This document shows, in pieces, positions 48,768 through 59,634 of a DNA stretch of 64,000 bases (the stretch's first letter is position 1; each line of letters begins with the position of its first letter). This DNA is from Melitaea cinxia (Eukaryota; Arthropoda; Insecta; Lepidoptera; Nymphalidae). The DNA lies in contig NC_059409.1 of assembly GCF_905220565.1 (NCBI RefSeq), forward strand, positions 5,153,501-5,217,500. The letters are read 5' to 3'. A program made the translations under genes and the position numbers. Under the pieces are notes generated by a model. The model searched no databases, was not told where the DNA came from, and was given only the letters and a program-made list of their open reading frames with translations.

Positions 48768-49056
48768 GCTTTGGCGCATCGGTAACAGCACTGGTGTGTG
48801 GCTGTTGCGCTGGCGGTTGCGGATTCGATCTTCGCACATGACAAACATTTGTATTGTCCATACAGATGTTTGTCGTCGTCTGAGTGTTTATGTAGTCCTT
48901 GTGGGTCTCCCCATCGTGCCTCGGAGAGCACGTTAAGCCGTCGGTCCCGATTGTTATCATGTACACCTGATAGCGATCGTTACTCATAGTAGGAAATATG
49001 GAAGAAATTTGGAGAAAGAGGCCTATGCCCAGCAATGGGATATTACAGGCTGAAGC
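48768..49056 (+). mobile_element. SINE-1, nearly full length
   Basis: A box tggcgcatcgg (48772-48782) and B box ggattcgatct (48821-48831), then cagatgtttgtcgtcgtctg, 'cgttaagccgtcggtccc', 'acacctgatagcgatcgtta', a ~45 bp deletion, and the tail gaggcctatgcccagcaatg, 'ggatattacaggctgaagcg'. The tRNA-derived head supplies a pol III promoter; the tail is RTE-like. Confidence 0.85.
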
Positions 49057-49670
49057 GTTCTTTATAATAAGTAATTAATTTTATACTCTGGTTTTGTTTT
49101 AGAAACCGATTTTCACTTGAAATCATAAACTTATTTTGTGTTTTTTTTTTTTAAATAAATAAATAAAAATATATTAAACGAGATAAATACATATAAATTT
49201 ATCTATAAACGCGGGTGAAGTCGTATAGGAGATCTAATATAGTAAAATAATTAATTTATATGTAATGAAAGGAAAATATTTTTCATGCTTCTAATTAATT
49301 TCGAGCTATCTCTTTGACGGTTCCTAACGTAATAACGTTAAAAAGATTGATTGATACGATTATTCATTGAATTCGAAAACATAATTTCAGTATAAAATAT
49401 TCATTTTATTGGAATAAATGTTAAATGCTACAACATACTATCAGGTATTAATGTAGTCAACATTATGACGTAATGAATATAAAAACCAATTGCCACGTGG
49501 CTCATAAATACTCGAAATAATCTCAATTCATTTAATTTTTTTTTCTTTTGTTCGCATCAATACTCTGGAAGATAAGAAAAGATTAATTAATAAAAAATAC
49601 AAAAACAACAGTTGGATGTTTCTTGTAATCAACTTTAATATTTTAAAAGCTATCATAATCCTTTTACGTT

Positions 49671-49706
49671 AAAAAAATCAAATATATAAATATATTTGAT
49701 TTTTTT
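49671..49706. repeat. 17 bp perfect AT palindrome (hairpin)
   Basis: aaaaaaatcaaatatat (49671-49687) and its exact reverse complement (49690-49706) are separated by two bases. Confidence 0.9.
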
Positions 49707-50589
49707 TATCATCAAATGAATGTTTTATAGCCTGCTTTCCTACAACAAATGTATTTCAACAATTATTTTTTTGATTTGGACACATAGCCCATTAGTACCT
49801 ATAATTACGATAATTATCGTATTTAAGCAAAAGTATTGTATTTAAATAAGAACCAGTTTTACCGGTTACTGTGATAAAGCTATCTAACGTATCACGGTAA
49901 CAAATAAAAGATGGTAACATATTTTTCTTATTCATCATCCAACTCCTCTTTATTAGTCAGACGCTTATATTCACAACTTGTGCATCTAAAAGTTGTAAAT
50001 TTGTTAGTTGGGAGTACTTACCTCCTTATCCTTTTACCAGAAAATTATATTATTATACAAAATAAATATTATCAGAAAATGATGAAAGAGGCTCTTAATT
50101 ATAATTATTGTACTATCAATTTATTCCTATAGAGGTATACAAAAATAAGAATCAATAAAAAGGTTGGACGAGTACATTAGTATAAAAATCATGTACTTTA
50201 TTGAACTTAAAGATGTGTTATTAGACCATAAAAACTTGTCTCGCCTTAGTGTAGGACAGGTGGGAGCTGGCGACAGGTGGGGTACGGTGGGCTTAGTTTT
50301 ATCTTATTTATACTACCGGTCTATGGCCGTGGCCATATGATATGCCACATTAATGTATTTAAATAATATGCAATATTTTGGCAGATGGTTAGGTATTTCA
50401 TAGATTTTGATATGACGACTATCTAAAAATATATATAAATAAACCAAGAAGGCTTATACCGAATGAACAGGTCAAATAATGCATATTTTTAATCCAGTCG
50501 GATAAATTTGATAAAAGGATGTCAATTTGGATGATGTTTTGAGAACTTGGAGATAATCTCACTGCAAATTTTACCTTTTGTTGAAAAAT

Positions 50590-50591
<2 letters not shown>

Positions 50592-50621
<30 letters not shown>
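50592..50621 (+). repeat. (AC)n microsatellite
   Basis: About 15 AC units. Confidence 0.95.
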
Positions 50622-51064
50622 TTTTAAACACATAGTGCAGTTAAAGACTAGATATAATGTATACTTAAATGCTTCTATTTAAAATCAATAGAGCCGTTTT
50701 TCCAGCACCGTTGAAAGTGTTGAACTTACTTATATGTGTGTGCTAATACAGTTAAGTTCTGTTAGCGTTAGTTATAGTTGAATATATTGTATAGTAAAAA
50801 CAATGAACATATCTGCGAGCTGCGTTTATTTAAATACAATGGAATACCCTAGCCCACCACTAGATAACTTACTATGAAACGATTTCTACTTCTGATGTTG
50901 GCTTAGGTTATTTTTATTTACTTTTGGTCTCTTACGAGTTGTTTGAAAAGTACAATGTTGAATTTATATTTCAATTAAATACGAAATTTACCTATCAATA
51001 ACAATCAGATCAAACAATAGTTAAAACCTACTGCACTTTAATTTTCTTATATTCTTTATAGGTT

Positions 51065-51409
51065 CATCATCATCATCACCATCATCATTATTTCAGCCTA
51101 TCACAGTCCACTGCTGGACATAGGCCTCAACAAGTTCACGCCAAAAATGGCGTGAACTTATGTGTTTTGTCCATAGTCACCACGCTGGGCAGGGTTGGTG
51201 ATCGCAGGGCTGGCTTTGTCGCACCGAAGATGCTGCTGCCCGTCTTCGGCTTGTGTATTTCAAAGCCAGCAGTTGGATGGTTATTCCGCCATCGGTCGGC
51301 CTCTTAAATTCCAAGGTGGTAGTGGAACTGTGTTATCACTTAGTCATCTCATACGACACCCACGGCAAGAGAGGGGGTGGCTATATTCTTTACTACCGTA
51401 GCCACACAG
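51065..51409 (-). mobile_element. Family A retroposon, complete
   Basis: On the minus strand: 5' ctgtgtggctacggtagtaa, hairpin pair GTGGCTA/TAGCCAC, the family body, an RTE-like tail and an (ATG)n-type array. Flanks ctttataggtt (51054-51064) and ctttataagtt (51410-51420) match at 10 of 11 positions. Confidence 0.85.
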
Positions 51410-52079
51410 CTTTATAAGTTGCTTAAGACCAATGTAGAGAAAAAGGTATCAAAAATTTCCATAATTGCCGTTGTCAAATGAACAAAAACTAAAGTAAAGA
51501 AGACTAAGCAAACATCAATAGTTTTTACTGTAAACAGATTACAAACACATCGTTTCGAAGGGAGGGTTCTGTATAAATATTCAACAAAGGTTAACACCGG
51601 GCAAGGCGCCCCTGATAAAAAGTTGAAATAGCCGAAGTATCTCTACGACCGATCAATAGCTACTTTGTGATATAATGAAGAGTGAAATAAGGTCCAAAAA
51701 GAAAAACAGCTTATTGCTTAACTGCTTTCATTTTATTTAATAAATAAATAAAATGAAAAAAATAAAAATCTTTTATTGTCAGGCAACATAGGCCCATTAT
51801 TGGTTAGTACAATAGAATTGATTAAGAACTATGTTAGTAAAACAAAATACAGACAAAAAATAAATAAATAGCTACCACAGGGACATTAATCCAGTCACAT
51901 TTTGTACATTAATATTTTATTGCAATATTTAAACGTACTCGAAAGAAAAATACAATATACAAACATAACGCCTACAAAAGCGGTCTTATCTCTAATAGTT
52001 ATTTCGACAATAGGGGTAGAGCACAGATAAAATATTTTACTAAAATCTGGAAATGTCCAACCGGGGAAATACCTCATCC

Positions 52080-52210
52080 TTACAGAAGATCATAGACAAA
52101 TAATACTGCTCTAGAGTAGTCTTGTATTCCTATGGTAGTCAAACAAGCTTACGATGGTCCTGGCGTTGTAGGGTACGAGGGTCTTACAAACGACGAGGGG
52201 CTTACCAACA
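52080..52210 (+). mobile_element. Family B repeat, partial
   Basis: 'ttacagaagatcatagacaa', ataatactgctctagagtag and 'gtggtcctggcgttgtaggg'-like text follow the family order; the right half is missing. Confidence 0.6.
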
Positions 52211-52304
52211 GGTTAACCATATACTTATTTATCATCAATCCTCCTATTATATGTCAAAATTAACTTTTACATTCATAGGTTCTTATTTTAAAATAATTCG
52301 TATA

Positions 52305-52498
52305 ATCCGCTGCAACCGAACGTCTCCAAGTGTGTTTAGGAATCTATTCCAAGGCTTGCTTTGGAACGTGATCGGGTGCTCTACTTAGGTTGTGTCCAAT
52401 CCAAGCCCAATTGCGGCGCTTTATTTGGAGATCGATTGGCGTCTCGGAGCAGAGATCCCACAGTTCTTCATTGGACTTCTTTTCCGGAAGAATGTACT
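52305..52498 (-). pseudogene. RTE-type LINE ORF fragment, C-terminal region
   Basis: The minus-strand frame reads SNEELWDLCSETPIDLQIKR, RNWAWIGHNLSRAP and 'VPKQALE', then a stop, with the match continuing in frame as 'IPKHTWRRSV'. This is the segment between the RT domain and the C-terminus in RTE-clade proteins ('RKWGWIGHTLR..'). One in-frame stop, no catalytic residues in this part. Its 5' side is cut at the hAT insertion (52499-53131) and I do not find a clear continuation beyond it. Confidence 0.75.
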
Positions 52499-52506
52499 GT
52501 ATATAC

Positions 52507-53123
52507 CCGCTATACTCAAAATGCGGCCCGCGGGCCGCATGCGGCTCGCCGGGCTTTTGTTGTTGGCCCACCTGAAGTTCTCAATTTATTGTAAGCCAAT
52601 TTAAATTTTGAGCCCATTAGAAAACGGGCGTTCTGATCAAAAATGTGAGACGATCCAAATTGTAATTACTCTGAGTTTTCCGATGAGTTCATTGATTTTA
52701 AAAACGACACTAATCTTGAAGTTTTGTTTAAAAAAAAGGGAAAAACAAAGAATATGTAGAATTTTGGAGTATCGTTCCCCAAAAGTATAAAAACGTCCCA
52801 AGATGTGCCCAAATGCTACTAACATTTTTTGGAACTACGTATGTGTGCGAATCGGCTTTTTCAAAAATGAAAACCACAAAGAACGTTTATAGAAACAAAC
52901 TTACAGATTCTCATCTGGAACATGTAATAAGGATAGCATGTAGCGCTAAGCCAGATCTTGAAAAAGTTTTAAAAACTGGTCATAAATACAAAAATTGCAT
53001 TAACTACACTATTAACTTGGAATTTCGTTTTAGTTAAAACCTAAATAGTTTTTGCTTGCGGCCCGCGACACCATGACTAAAACGTTTTTGTGGCCCCTAT
53101 AAAAAAATGTTTGAGTATGGCTG
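52507..53123 (+). mobile_element. hAT transposon, internally deleted
   Basis: Left end ccgctatactcaaaatgcgg and right end gtttgagtatggctg are imperfect inverted repeats with the core ATACTCAAA. Flanks gtatatac (52499-52506) and gtgtatac (53124-53131) agree at 7 of 8 positions, and 8 bp duplication is the hAT rule. The interior holds the end of a transposase. A 20 bp perfect palindrome (52521-52540, ATGCGGCCCG then its complement) lies just inside the left end. Confidence 0.8.
52640..53037 (+). pseudogene. hAT transposase C-terminal (dimerisation) remnant
   Basis: A first frame gives DEFIDFKNDTNLEVLFK (52682-52732). After a shift at about 52735-52745 the next frame gives EFWSIVPQKYKNVPRCAQ, TFFGTTYVCESAFSKMK, 'KNVYRNKLTDSHLEHVIRIA' and ends at a stop at 53035. 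The block with CESAFSKMK..YRNKLTDSHLE is the conserved hAT C-terminal dimerisation region, as in ZBED/GTF2IRD2/SCAND3-like derivatives. The catalytic DDE part and the BED finger are absent, so it cannot encode an active enzyme. The surrounding TIRs show it belongs to the transposon and is not a domesticated host gene. Confidence 0.8.
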
Positions 53124-53131
53124 GTGTATAC

Positions 53132-54082
53132 CGAGGATCTGCCTAAGGTGTCCGAAGTGGAATGGGGTAAAGAATGCCAATTCATTTCATAAGCATTATT
53201 TTATTAATAGCGGCTTTATTTATTTTGCGACTCGAAATTTGTCGCTCATATTAGTGACAGCGTAATATTTTACAGGCGATACCAAACTAAAACGTCCCTT
53301 AAATGTGCCCAATAGAACAATAACTTTCTCCCCATAGAAGAAGTCTAAGAGTAAAATCTGCCTAGCTGTTTCACTGTAAGTTGGTGCATGTTTTACCTAT
53401 TGTAAGTTACGTGCGTTATAGCTGTAAAATTACGTGTCAGTGCTCTGAGAGGTAAGGAAATATCTAAAGATACAAAAATAAAATGTTCGTCGTTCAAAAT
53501 ATGTCAGAAACAAATATTTGTATAATTACAAATATTCGCACCAAATGGAAATCAAACTAGTAATTATTAGTTTTTATGGAACTTCTACATGTTATTACAC
53601 TAAACTCTTAAAAACAGCGCGTTCTGCTAACAATAATTATAAAATCACAATTATTGTGTAATAAGGCCGATGAGAATGTGTTTTGGGTAATTTTATTCGA
53701 AGTTCTATTTAATAGGTATATCAAGTTGCTTTAGAATATACAAAAACAGACTTCTTAATTGAGGCTTGATGATTGAATAATCATTAGAAAAATATTAATA
53801 TAACTTAATAGACCAAATACATACGTAATACCTATGTATAAATAAAGTAACATTTAAATGTACGCGTGTGCTAAATTTTAGCTATTTCCGTTTAACCTTT
53901 AAAACGCGATTGATTCATATAACATACAAATACGTTTACTTTCACATTTATTTAAGTAAGATAGAAATTCTTTATAACTTTTGTTTACGACTAAAATATT
54001 TAATATACTTGTGAAGTGTTTTTAATAATTATTTTAAGTTACAATCATTAGGAACTTATATACAATTTATAGTGACAAATTA
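53132..54082. other. AT-rich tract, nothing identified
   Basis: No recognisable feature. Confidence 0.5.
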
Positions 54083-54362
54083 CACATGACAAATATTTGT
54101 ATTGGCCATACAGATATTTGCCGTGGTCTGGATGTTTGTGCAGTCCTTGTGGGTCTCCGCACCGTGCCTCGAAGAGCACGTTAAGCCGTCGGTTCCGGTT
54201 CTTATCATGTACACCTGATAGCGATCGTTACTCATAGTAGGGAATACATCCGCCATCCCGCATTGGAGCAGCGTGGTGGATTAAGCTCTGATACTTTTCC
54301 CACATGAGGAAAGAGGCCTATAAGCCCAGCAGTGGGATATTACAGGCTGAAAAGTGAAGCGT
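54083..54362 (+). mobile_element. SINE-1, 5'-truncated but with complete body and tail
   Basis: Starts at 'cacatgacaaatatttgtat' just after the tRNA-like head, has cgttaagccgtcggttcc, 'cattggagcagcgtggtgga' and the tail agcccagcagtgggatatta. The best copy of the SINE-1 body in the window. Confidence 0.85.
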
Positions 54363-54864
54363 ATAGTGATTATAAGTGTTATACTGCAAAACTATTATCA
54401 TACACGATAATGCTTTTATAGTAAAAGTATCAAAACACATTTGCACAGATTTACGCATTCATCCGCATCCCCCGTGTATAATGAGCGATTTATAGCTCAT
54501 AATAACTGACAACGCGCGCTACTGCCGACAAATATACGCAGAGGTACATAGACGCTTATCCAGGCCAGCCACGGACGCCATAGCTTATAGGCCTAAGTTG
54601 CAGGACATATCAATAAAGATTTTCACAATTTAACAAACGTATAATATTGATAATTATGTTAATATATTTGTAAATAAGATACTATGGTTGCGTTAAGAAC
54701 ATAGTGACTCGTCTCTGTTAGCTTAGCCAAGCCTCATGAACATAAAAATTCAGTTTTAATTTATTAATTTAAAATCAAGGGGCGTGACTAAATCAGTTGC
54801 CAGGAATGAGTCACTATTTTCTTAACGAAAGTCGATTATAAAGTGTTCAATAGTCAGTGTGTTA

Positions 54865-54947
<83 letters not shown>

Positions 54948-55884
54948 TTTTATAACATCTGAACTAATAACTTCTGCAGAGTTTTAGGTACAAATTAAAT
55001 TAGTTTAAATAAATATAGACGCAACAAGCGAACTATGTTATCTTTCTAATGTAAGCGTACAAAGAATTCTTAGAAATTTCCTTATATTCAATTATTCTCA
55101 TGGCATTAATTACTTAGATTATAAAATCACTACAGCACTGAGTTTATTAGCTCTGTCAACCGTTAATGTTTTTATTAAATTGTTAAATATAGTTCATTTA
55201 GCATCCAGTTTCCTGATCTATCTAAAATAATTAGATATCATAGATTAATTTCAGTCTAACTAACCGGGATTTATGTGAAACCACTACATGGATTGATGTT
55301 CAAATTACCGTGTTAGATCGGTATAGTACATAATGTTTGTTAGGAATTTCAGAACAAGTAATTTCCTTAACGATGTTGTACTTTTTTGTTTTATCATTTT
55401 TAAATAGAATATTATTTTATTTAGATAAACTACGTGTGTTATAAAGGCATATTTATGTTATTAGGACGGTAGCGAAGGGAATGGTTAGCGTCTTCAGGAA
55501 ATAAATGACATAATCGAAAGTATGTCGGTTAGAGTAGCGTTTTTTATTTTAGAATAATTGTCATACGATATTTCTTGATAGTCATAAAGGTGGACATACC
55601 AATAAGCACAACATATTGTTTACAAGTATTTTGAAAGATGTTCTTGAGTTTTTCAATTGGACCAGACTCGGTACACCATGCCAACGGCGTTTACATAGTA
55701 CACTATGGTTTACCAGGAAAATAGTCATGTTGGAAAAGTCGTAAGCCTCAACTCAATATTCAATGACTTCAGAAAATTTGATTAAATCTCAATAGACCAC
55801 TGATATCAGTGAAGATATAATAACAAGCAAAAAAAGATTATGTTGAATGCTGATGTTTAGCAACCATGGTCTAGTAACCATAGA
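54363..55884. other. AT-rich tract with (TA)n(TG)n
   Basis: Compound microsatellite at 54870-54947. Otherwise nothing recognised. Confidence 0.5.
54870..54947 (+). repeat. Compound (TA)n(TG)n microsatellite
   Basis: About 28 TA units (one interruption) followed by about 10 TG units. Confidence 0.95.
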
Positions 55885-56180
55885 GAACAATATTTTCGAA
55901 CTTCTAAAGACTGAGGTAGGGCACAACACGAAACCTGCTCAAAATCTAACCAGTACTGGTATCTTAAGCAGAACTGGGGTAGTACCTCGACCTTACAGAA
56001 GATCACAGCTAAATAATACTGTTTTTAAGCAATGTTGTGTTCCTGTTGGTAAGAAAGGTGACCAGAGCTCCTGGGGGAAATTGGGGGTAGGATCGGCAAC
56101 ACTTTTGCGATGCTTATGGTATTGCAGAGGTCTATAAGCTACGAGCCGTACGCTTGTTTGCTGACCTCGTATAATATATA
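55885..56180 (+). mobile_element. Family B repeat, nearly complete
   Basis: 'acacgaaacctgctcaaaat', 'gcagaactggggtagtacct', cgaccttacagaagatcaca, gctaaataatactg, 'gggggtaggatcggcaacac' and 'cgcttgtttgctgacctcg', then an A-rich end. This is the reference copy that shows the 8.2 kb family B is interrupted. Confidence 0.75.
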
Positions 56181-56336
56181 TAAAAAAAGAGCAGAAGTAT
56201 TGCAATGCAACGCTGAATGGTAATCCCCTTGAAACCAATACGCCTCAACGTTTGACATTGATATTTATATGTAAAAAAAGGAATAGTAATCCCCATTGTT
56301 CGAGCGACATCTAGTGGGCAGTGGCGCTTCTAATAC

Positions 56337-56401
56337 TATGAAGTTACCGCTCATCGGCCAATGAGAGGGCGATGGGCGGGGGGACCTCACCTAACTTCAT
56401 A
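56337..56401. repeat. 10 bp inverted repeat around a GC-rich loop
   Basis: TATGAAGTTA (56337-56346) and TAACTTCATA (56392-56401) enclose 45 bp of GC-rich sequence (cgatgggcggggggacctc). Confidence 0.8.
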
Positions 56402-56560
56402 CGATTCGTTTTTTTTTTTAATTTTAAATTGTAACGTTCATCTTTTTTATCATTCATTATTCATTGTTATTTGGTCAGACAATACACGAATTCTTTATCA
56501 TACGAGTCGTCTTTTATTTAAAAGTAAAAGTAAACGTTAAATAGTTTTAATAGCGATTGA

Positions 56561-56749
56561 TTGTTTGTTCCGGCTAATCTCTGAAACGGCTGGATCGATT
56601 TTGATGGGACTTTCACTGGTAGACAGCTGATGTAATAAGGAGTAACTTAAGCTACTTTTATTTTAGAAATTTATTTATTTTATAACTCTGCGAACTTAAC
56701 CATAACATTTTGTTAAATTCTACGCGGATGATGTCACGGGCTTAGCTAG
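56561..56749 (+). mobile_element. Helitron-like element, 'cgcggac' subfamily, shorter copy
   Basis: Matches 39350-39526 from 'ttgttccggctaatctctga' through gctgatgtaataaggagtaa to 'ttctacgcggatgatgtcac', ending gcttagCTAG followed by T. Confidence 0.6.
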
Positions 56750-58964
56750 TTGCTATAATATAATCCTTCTTACGAGTATATTACGAATTATATAATAGAG
56801 CATATCAATATGTATTAAAGGCATTTCGTTAAGAATAAAGTTAGAATTCTTAAGAAATCGTTCGAACATCGTTTAATCTGCGTACGGTTACAATAAAGCT
56901 TTGACAGAAGCTTTGAGATTTATGACTCGAGTTGCGAGTGTAAAGCTAGTGGTGAAATATACGTTCTCATAAACCTATAAATTGTTCACGAACTTGATGA
57001 TACAATATTACAATTCGTATTGAGTTTTGCGACATCTATTCCTTTGCATTATTGGACTTAACGAGATACAAAAACATCAAGGATTTTTTGGACGATTTTA
57101 AATTGTTTTTATACTAAGTCGTCTGGTAGACAAAGCTTTAAATTCTTCTTTTGGGAAATTATGTGTGGTTGTGCAGTAAATTAAAGAAATAATTTATAAT
57201 AGCAAAAATTGGTTCAATCATTATATATTGTTAGAAACATTTCAACTTAATATTAATAACTATGATGTGCTATTATGCATGTACGTTTTAAAAATGTTTT
57301 TTTTTTTATCATCACGAAGTCAAAAATCAAGTTTTTAAAATCTATAAAGTCAAATAAGCTTTCCATTTACTCGTCTTTATGCTTACGAGTACGTAACAAT
57401 GTATTAAACAATTTATCAAAACACCAATACGATCCAAGGATTAACGAATTAAATTTTTATAACGTATCAATATTACGGGTAAAATATGCTTAAATAAGCA
57501 TGATTGAACACGCAAGACACCTTCATTCTTACATCTAGTTATTATAACCACTTTAAAAGAACCGTATCCTCTCTTTGTTTATACGAAGAAATGTTCCTAA
57601 ACGAGTCCACAAAATGGTCGTACCTTTTACTGGGAAACAGACCTTGAATTGATTGATTCACCTCGTTCGTGGGAGGCGGAGGTCGTTTCTACGTTGTATT
57701 GTTGAAACAATTTGATGAATAAGTTTTGCATTCAGACTTGTAATTTAAAAGCTCTAATGCGTTCTACTGCACACTTAGCCATTTACACAATAATCGTTAG
57801 ATCTCGCGAATACTCGTACTAAGAACATTGTTTCGTAGTTTTGGGTTTAGTTCCAATCTATAAAGAATCACTTTGTTGTCTGTAAACCGATTAGTAAGTT
57901 AATAAACACCAGACAATCATTTGGCGTTTTGAATTTGGAATTTTATTTTATTTTTAGGGTACCTAACTGAATATATTTTAATTAGTTTAAATAAAATGAC
58001 TACATTCTGTATCTACATGCTATAAAACAAAACTATGATTTAATTGGTTTATTTTAACTTCTGACTGAATAAAGTAAGACGATATACAAATTCTTGACAT
58101 TTTTTTACTATTTTTACATGTGTGTTTGTTTAATACATAAGTATGTGTGTAGTAAATAGAAAAAAGACGACTGGGTTAAGGTCACGAGTATCTACATGGT
58201 CAATTACAAGATAGTTTGTACTCATTGACGTCATTTGTAAATCTCGCATCAGCGTTTTGTATGTATTAATAAACACATTTTAATCGCTATAATCACTCAA
58301 TCGAAACGAGTTATATTTTGAAGAAAAAATAATACTTTATTTATTTTTGTTTTGTGACAGATATGTATTAAAAACAAAAGTAATAGTTAGATAGTAAGCT
58401 TATCCGGTACAAGTTTACATAATCTTGTACCGAATAATTGAATAATAATAATTATAAAGAAGGATGGGTTTCGTGCTGTTTAGTGTGTTAATGCTGTTCT
58501 TCATGCAAGATATTATAAATTGTATATTACAACACAGTTTTTTTTAAAAGTGTAGTGAATCGGTGGTAGGTTCACTTTTGACCGTTATTAAAATTTTATT
58601 TTGTCAAATAACGATTCAAAGGAGCTTTTGAAGCCAAGATATTTTGCTATCTATACATATTTATTACCTAAATATTCACTATTTACTATCTTTCGCAGCT
58701 TTAAACCACTGGAAACTCCACGAAGGTCTCTCAATCTGGAGGATGCCATATTTAAGAAGATATATAATATACTTTATATTGGTCTTTTCAAGCTGTTTCT
58801 AGATAATGTTCATAAGGATTATTAGGACATTAATAACCTGTTCAAAATTCATATGGAACTTTTTTTTATTTAACATGTAATATTCTATTATTTCAATCGA
58901 CAGGAATACAATTATTAAATAAAGTTAAAAAACATTACAGGTTATATAGGTACTAGGTACCTAC
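56750..58964. other. AT-rich tract, nothing identified
   Basis: Small open frames (57275-57493, 58601-58825) have no recognisable domain. No repeat recognised. Confidence 0.5.
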
Positions 58965-59196
58965 TATGTGATTACGGCAGTATAGAAAATAGCCAACCTC
59001 TCTTTTCCCGTGGGTGTCGTAAGATGCGACTAAGGGATAACACAGTCCCACTACAACCTTGGAACTGTTAAAGCCAACAGATGGCGTGATAACCATCCAA
59101 CTGGTGGCTTTTAAATTTACAGGTTGAAGTCGGGTAGCAGCGTCTTCGGTGCAACAACGACCGCCCTGCGATCACGAACCCGCCTGCCCAGCGTGG
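58965..59196 (+). mobile_element. Family A repeat lacking its tail
   Basis: Starts near the standard 5' end (gtgattacggcagtatagaa), runs through 'gactaagggataacacagtc' and stops at 'cgcctgcccagcgtggt', where other copies continue 'gactatgggcaa'. It is followed instead by GC-rich sequence leading into an RTE RT fragment. Confidence 0.7.
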
Positions 59197-59360
59197 TAGC
59201 CCAGCGAGCCCGCCAAAAATTCGGCTCTCAGTTCCGGGAGGCCCACTCCCGGCCTCCCGGCTTGGCTACGACAGCAGTCGCGGTAACGGTGGGGCAAAGG
59301 ATATTAGGAATCACCGGGTTACGAGACACTGCTAACCAACACTATACCTGGTGACGTTTA

Positions 59361-59634
59361 ATGGATCGTCATTTTTTGGAAGACATCCCAGATATCGAAG
59401 TGGGTGAAATTAGTGCGGCGCTCGAGCAGTTTAAAAATGGGAGGGCCCCGGGGGATGGCGGACTTACGGCTGAACTCCTTAAGTCTGCAGAGCGACTTGT
59501 CCAAAAAACCTTGGCGAGACTCTTTAACGCCGTCGTCCTCCGGGGTCTTCGTTATAATTGAGTTAGTTCTCATATATTGGTCGAGAGATCCACAATATAG
59601 CTCTTTCCGTCGCCCGGGGACAACCATCCACTGG
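59361..59634 (+). pseudogene. RTE-type LINE reverse transcriptase, N-terminal fragment
   Basis: The first frame reads 'FLEDIPDIEVGEISAALEQF', KNGRAPGDGGLTAELLKS and 'LARLFNAVVLRG', the opening blocks of the LINE reverse transcriptase (K-N-G-x-A-P-G..G). A frameshift near 59550 leads to a second frame with LFPSPGDNHPL, including one stop. It stops before the palm blocks. Upstream 59197-59360 is GC-rich and may belong to the same element. Confidence 0.7.

Larger units (their letters stand above)
49057..51053. other. AT-rich tract with a long palindrome and (AC)n
   Basis: Besides the palindrome at 49671-49706 and the microsatellite at 50592-50621 I recognise nothing. Confidence 0.5.

Noticed and set aside
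48760..49035. Minus-strand open frame across 48760-49035 as a gene
   Set aside because: It is the complement of a SINE-1 copy; the apparent protein is a translation of the SINE.
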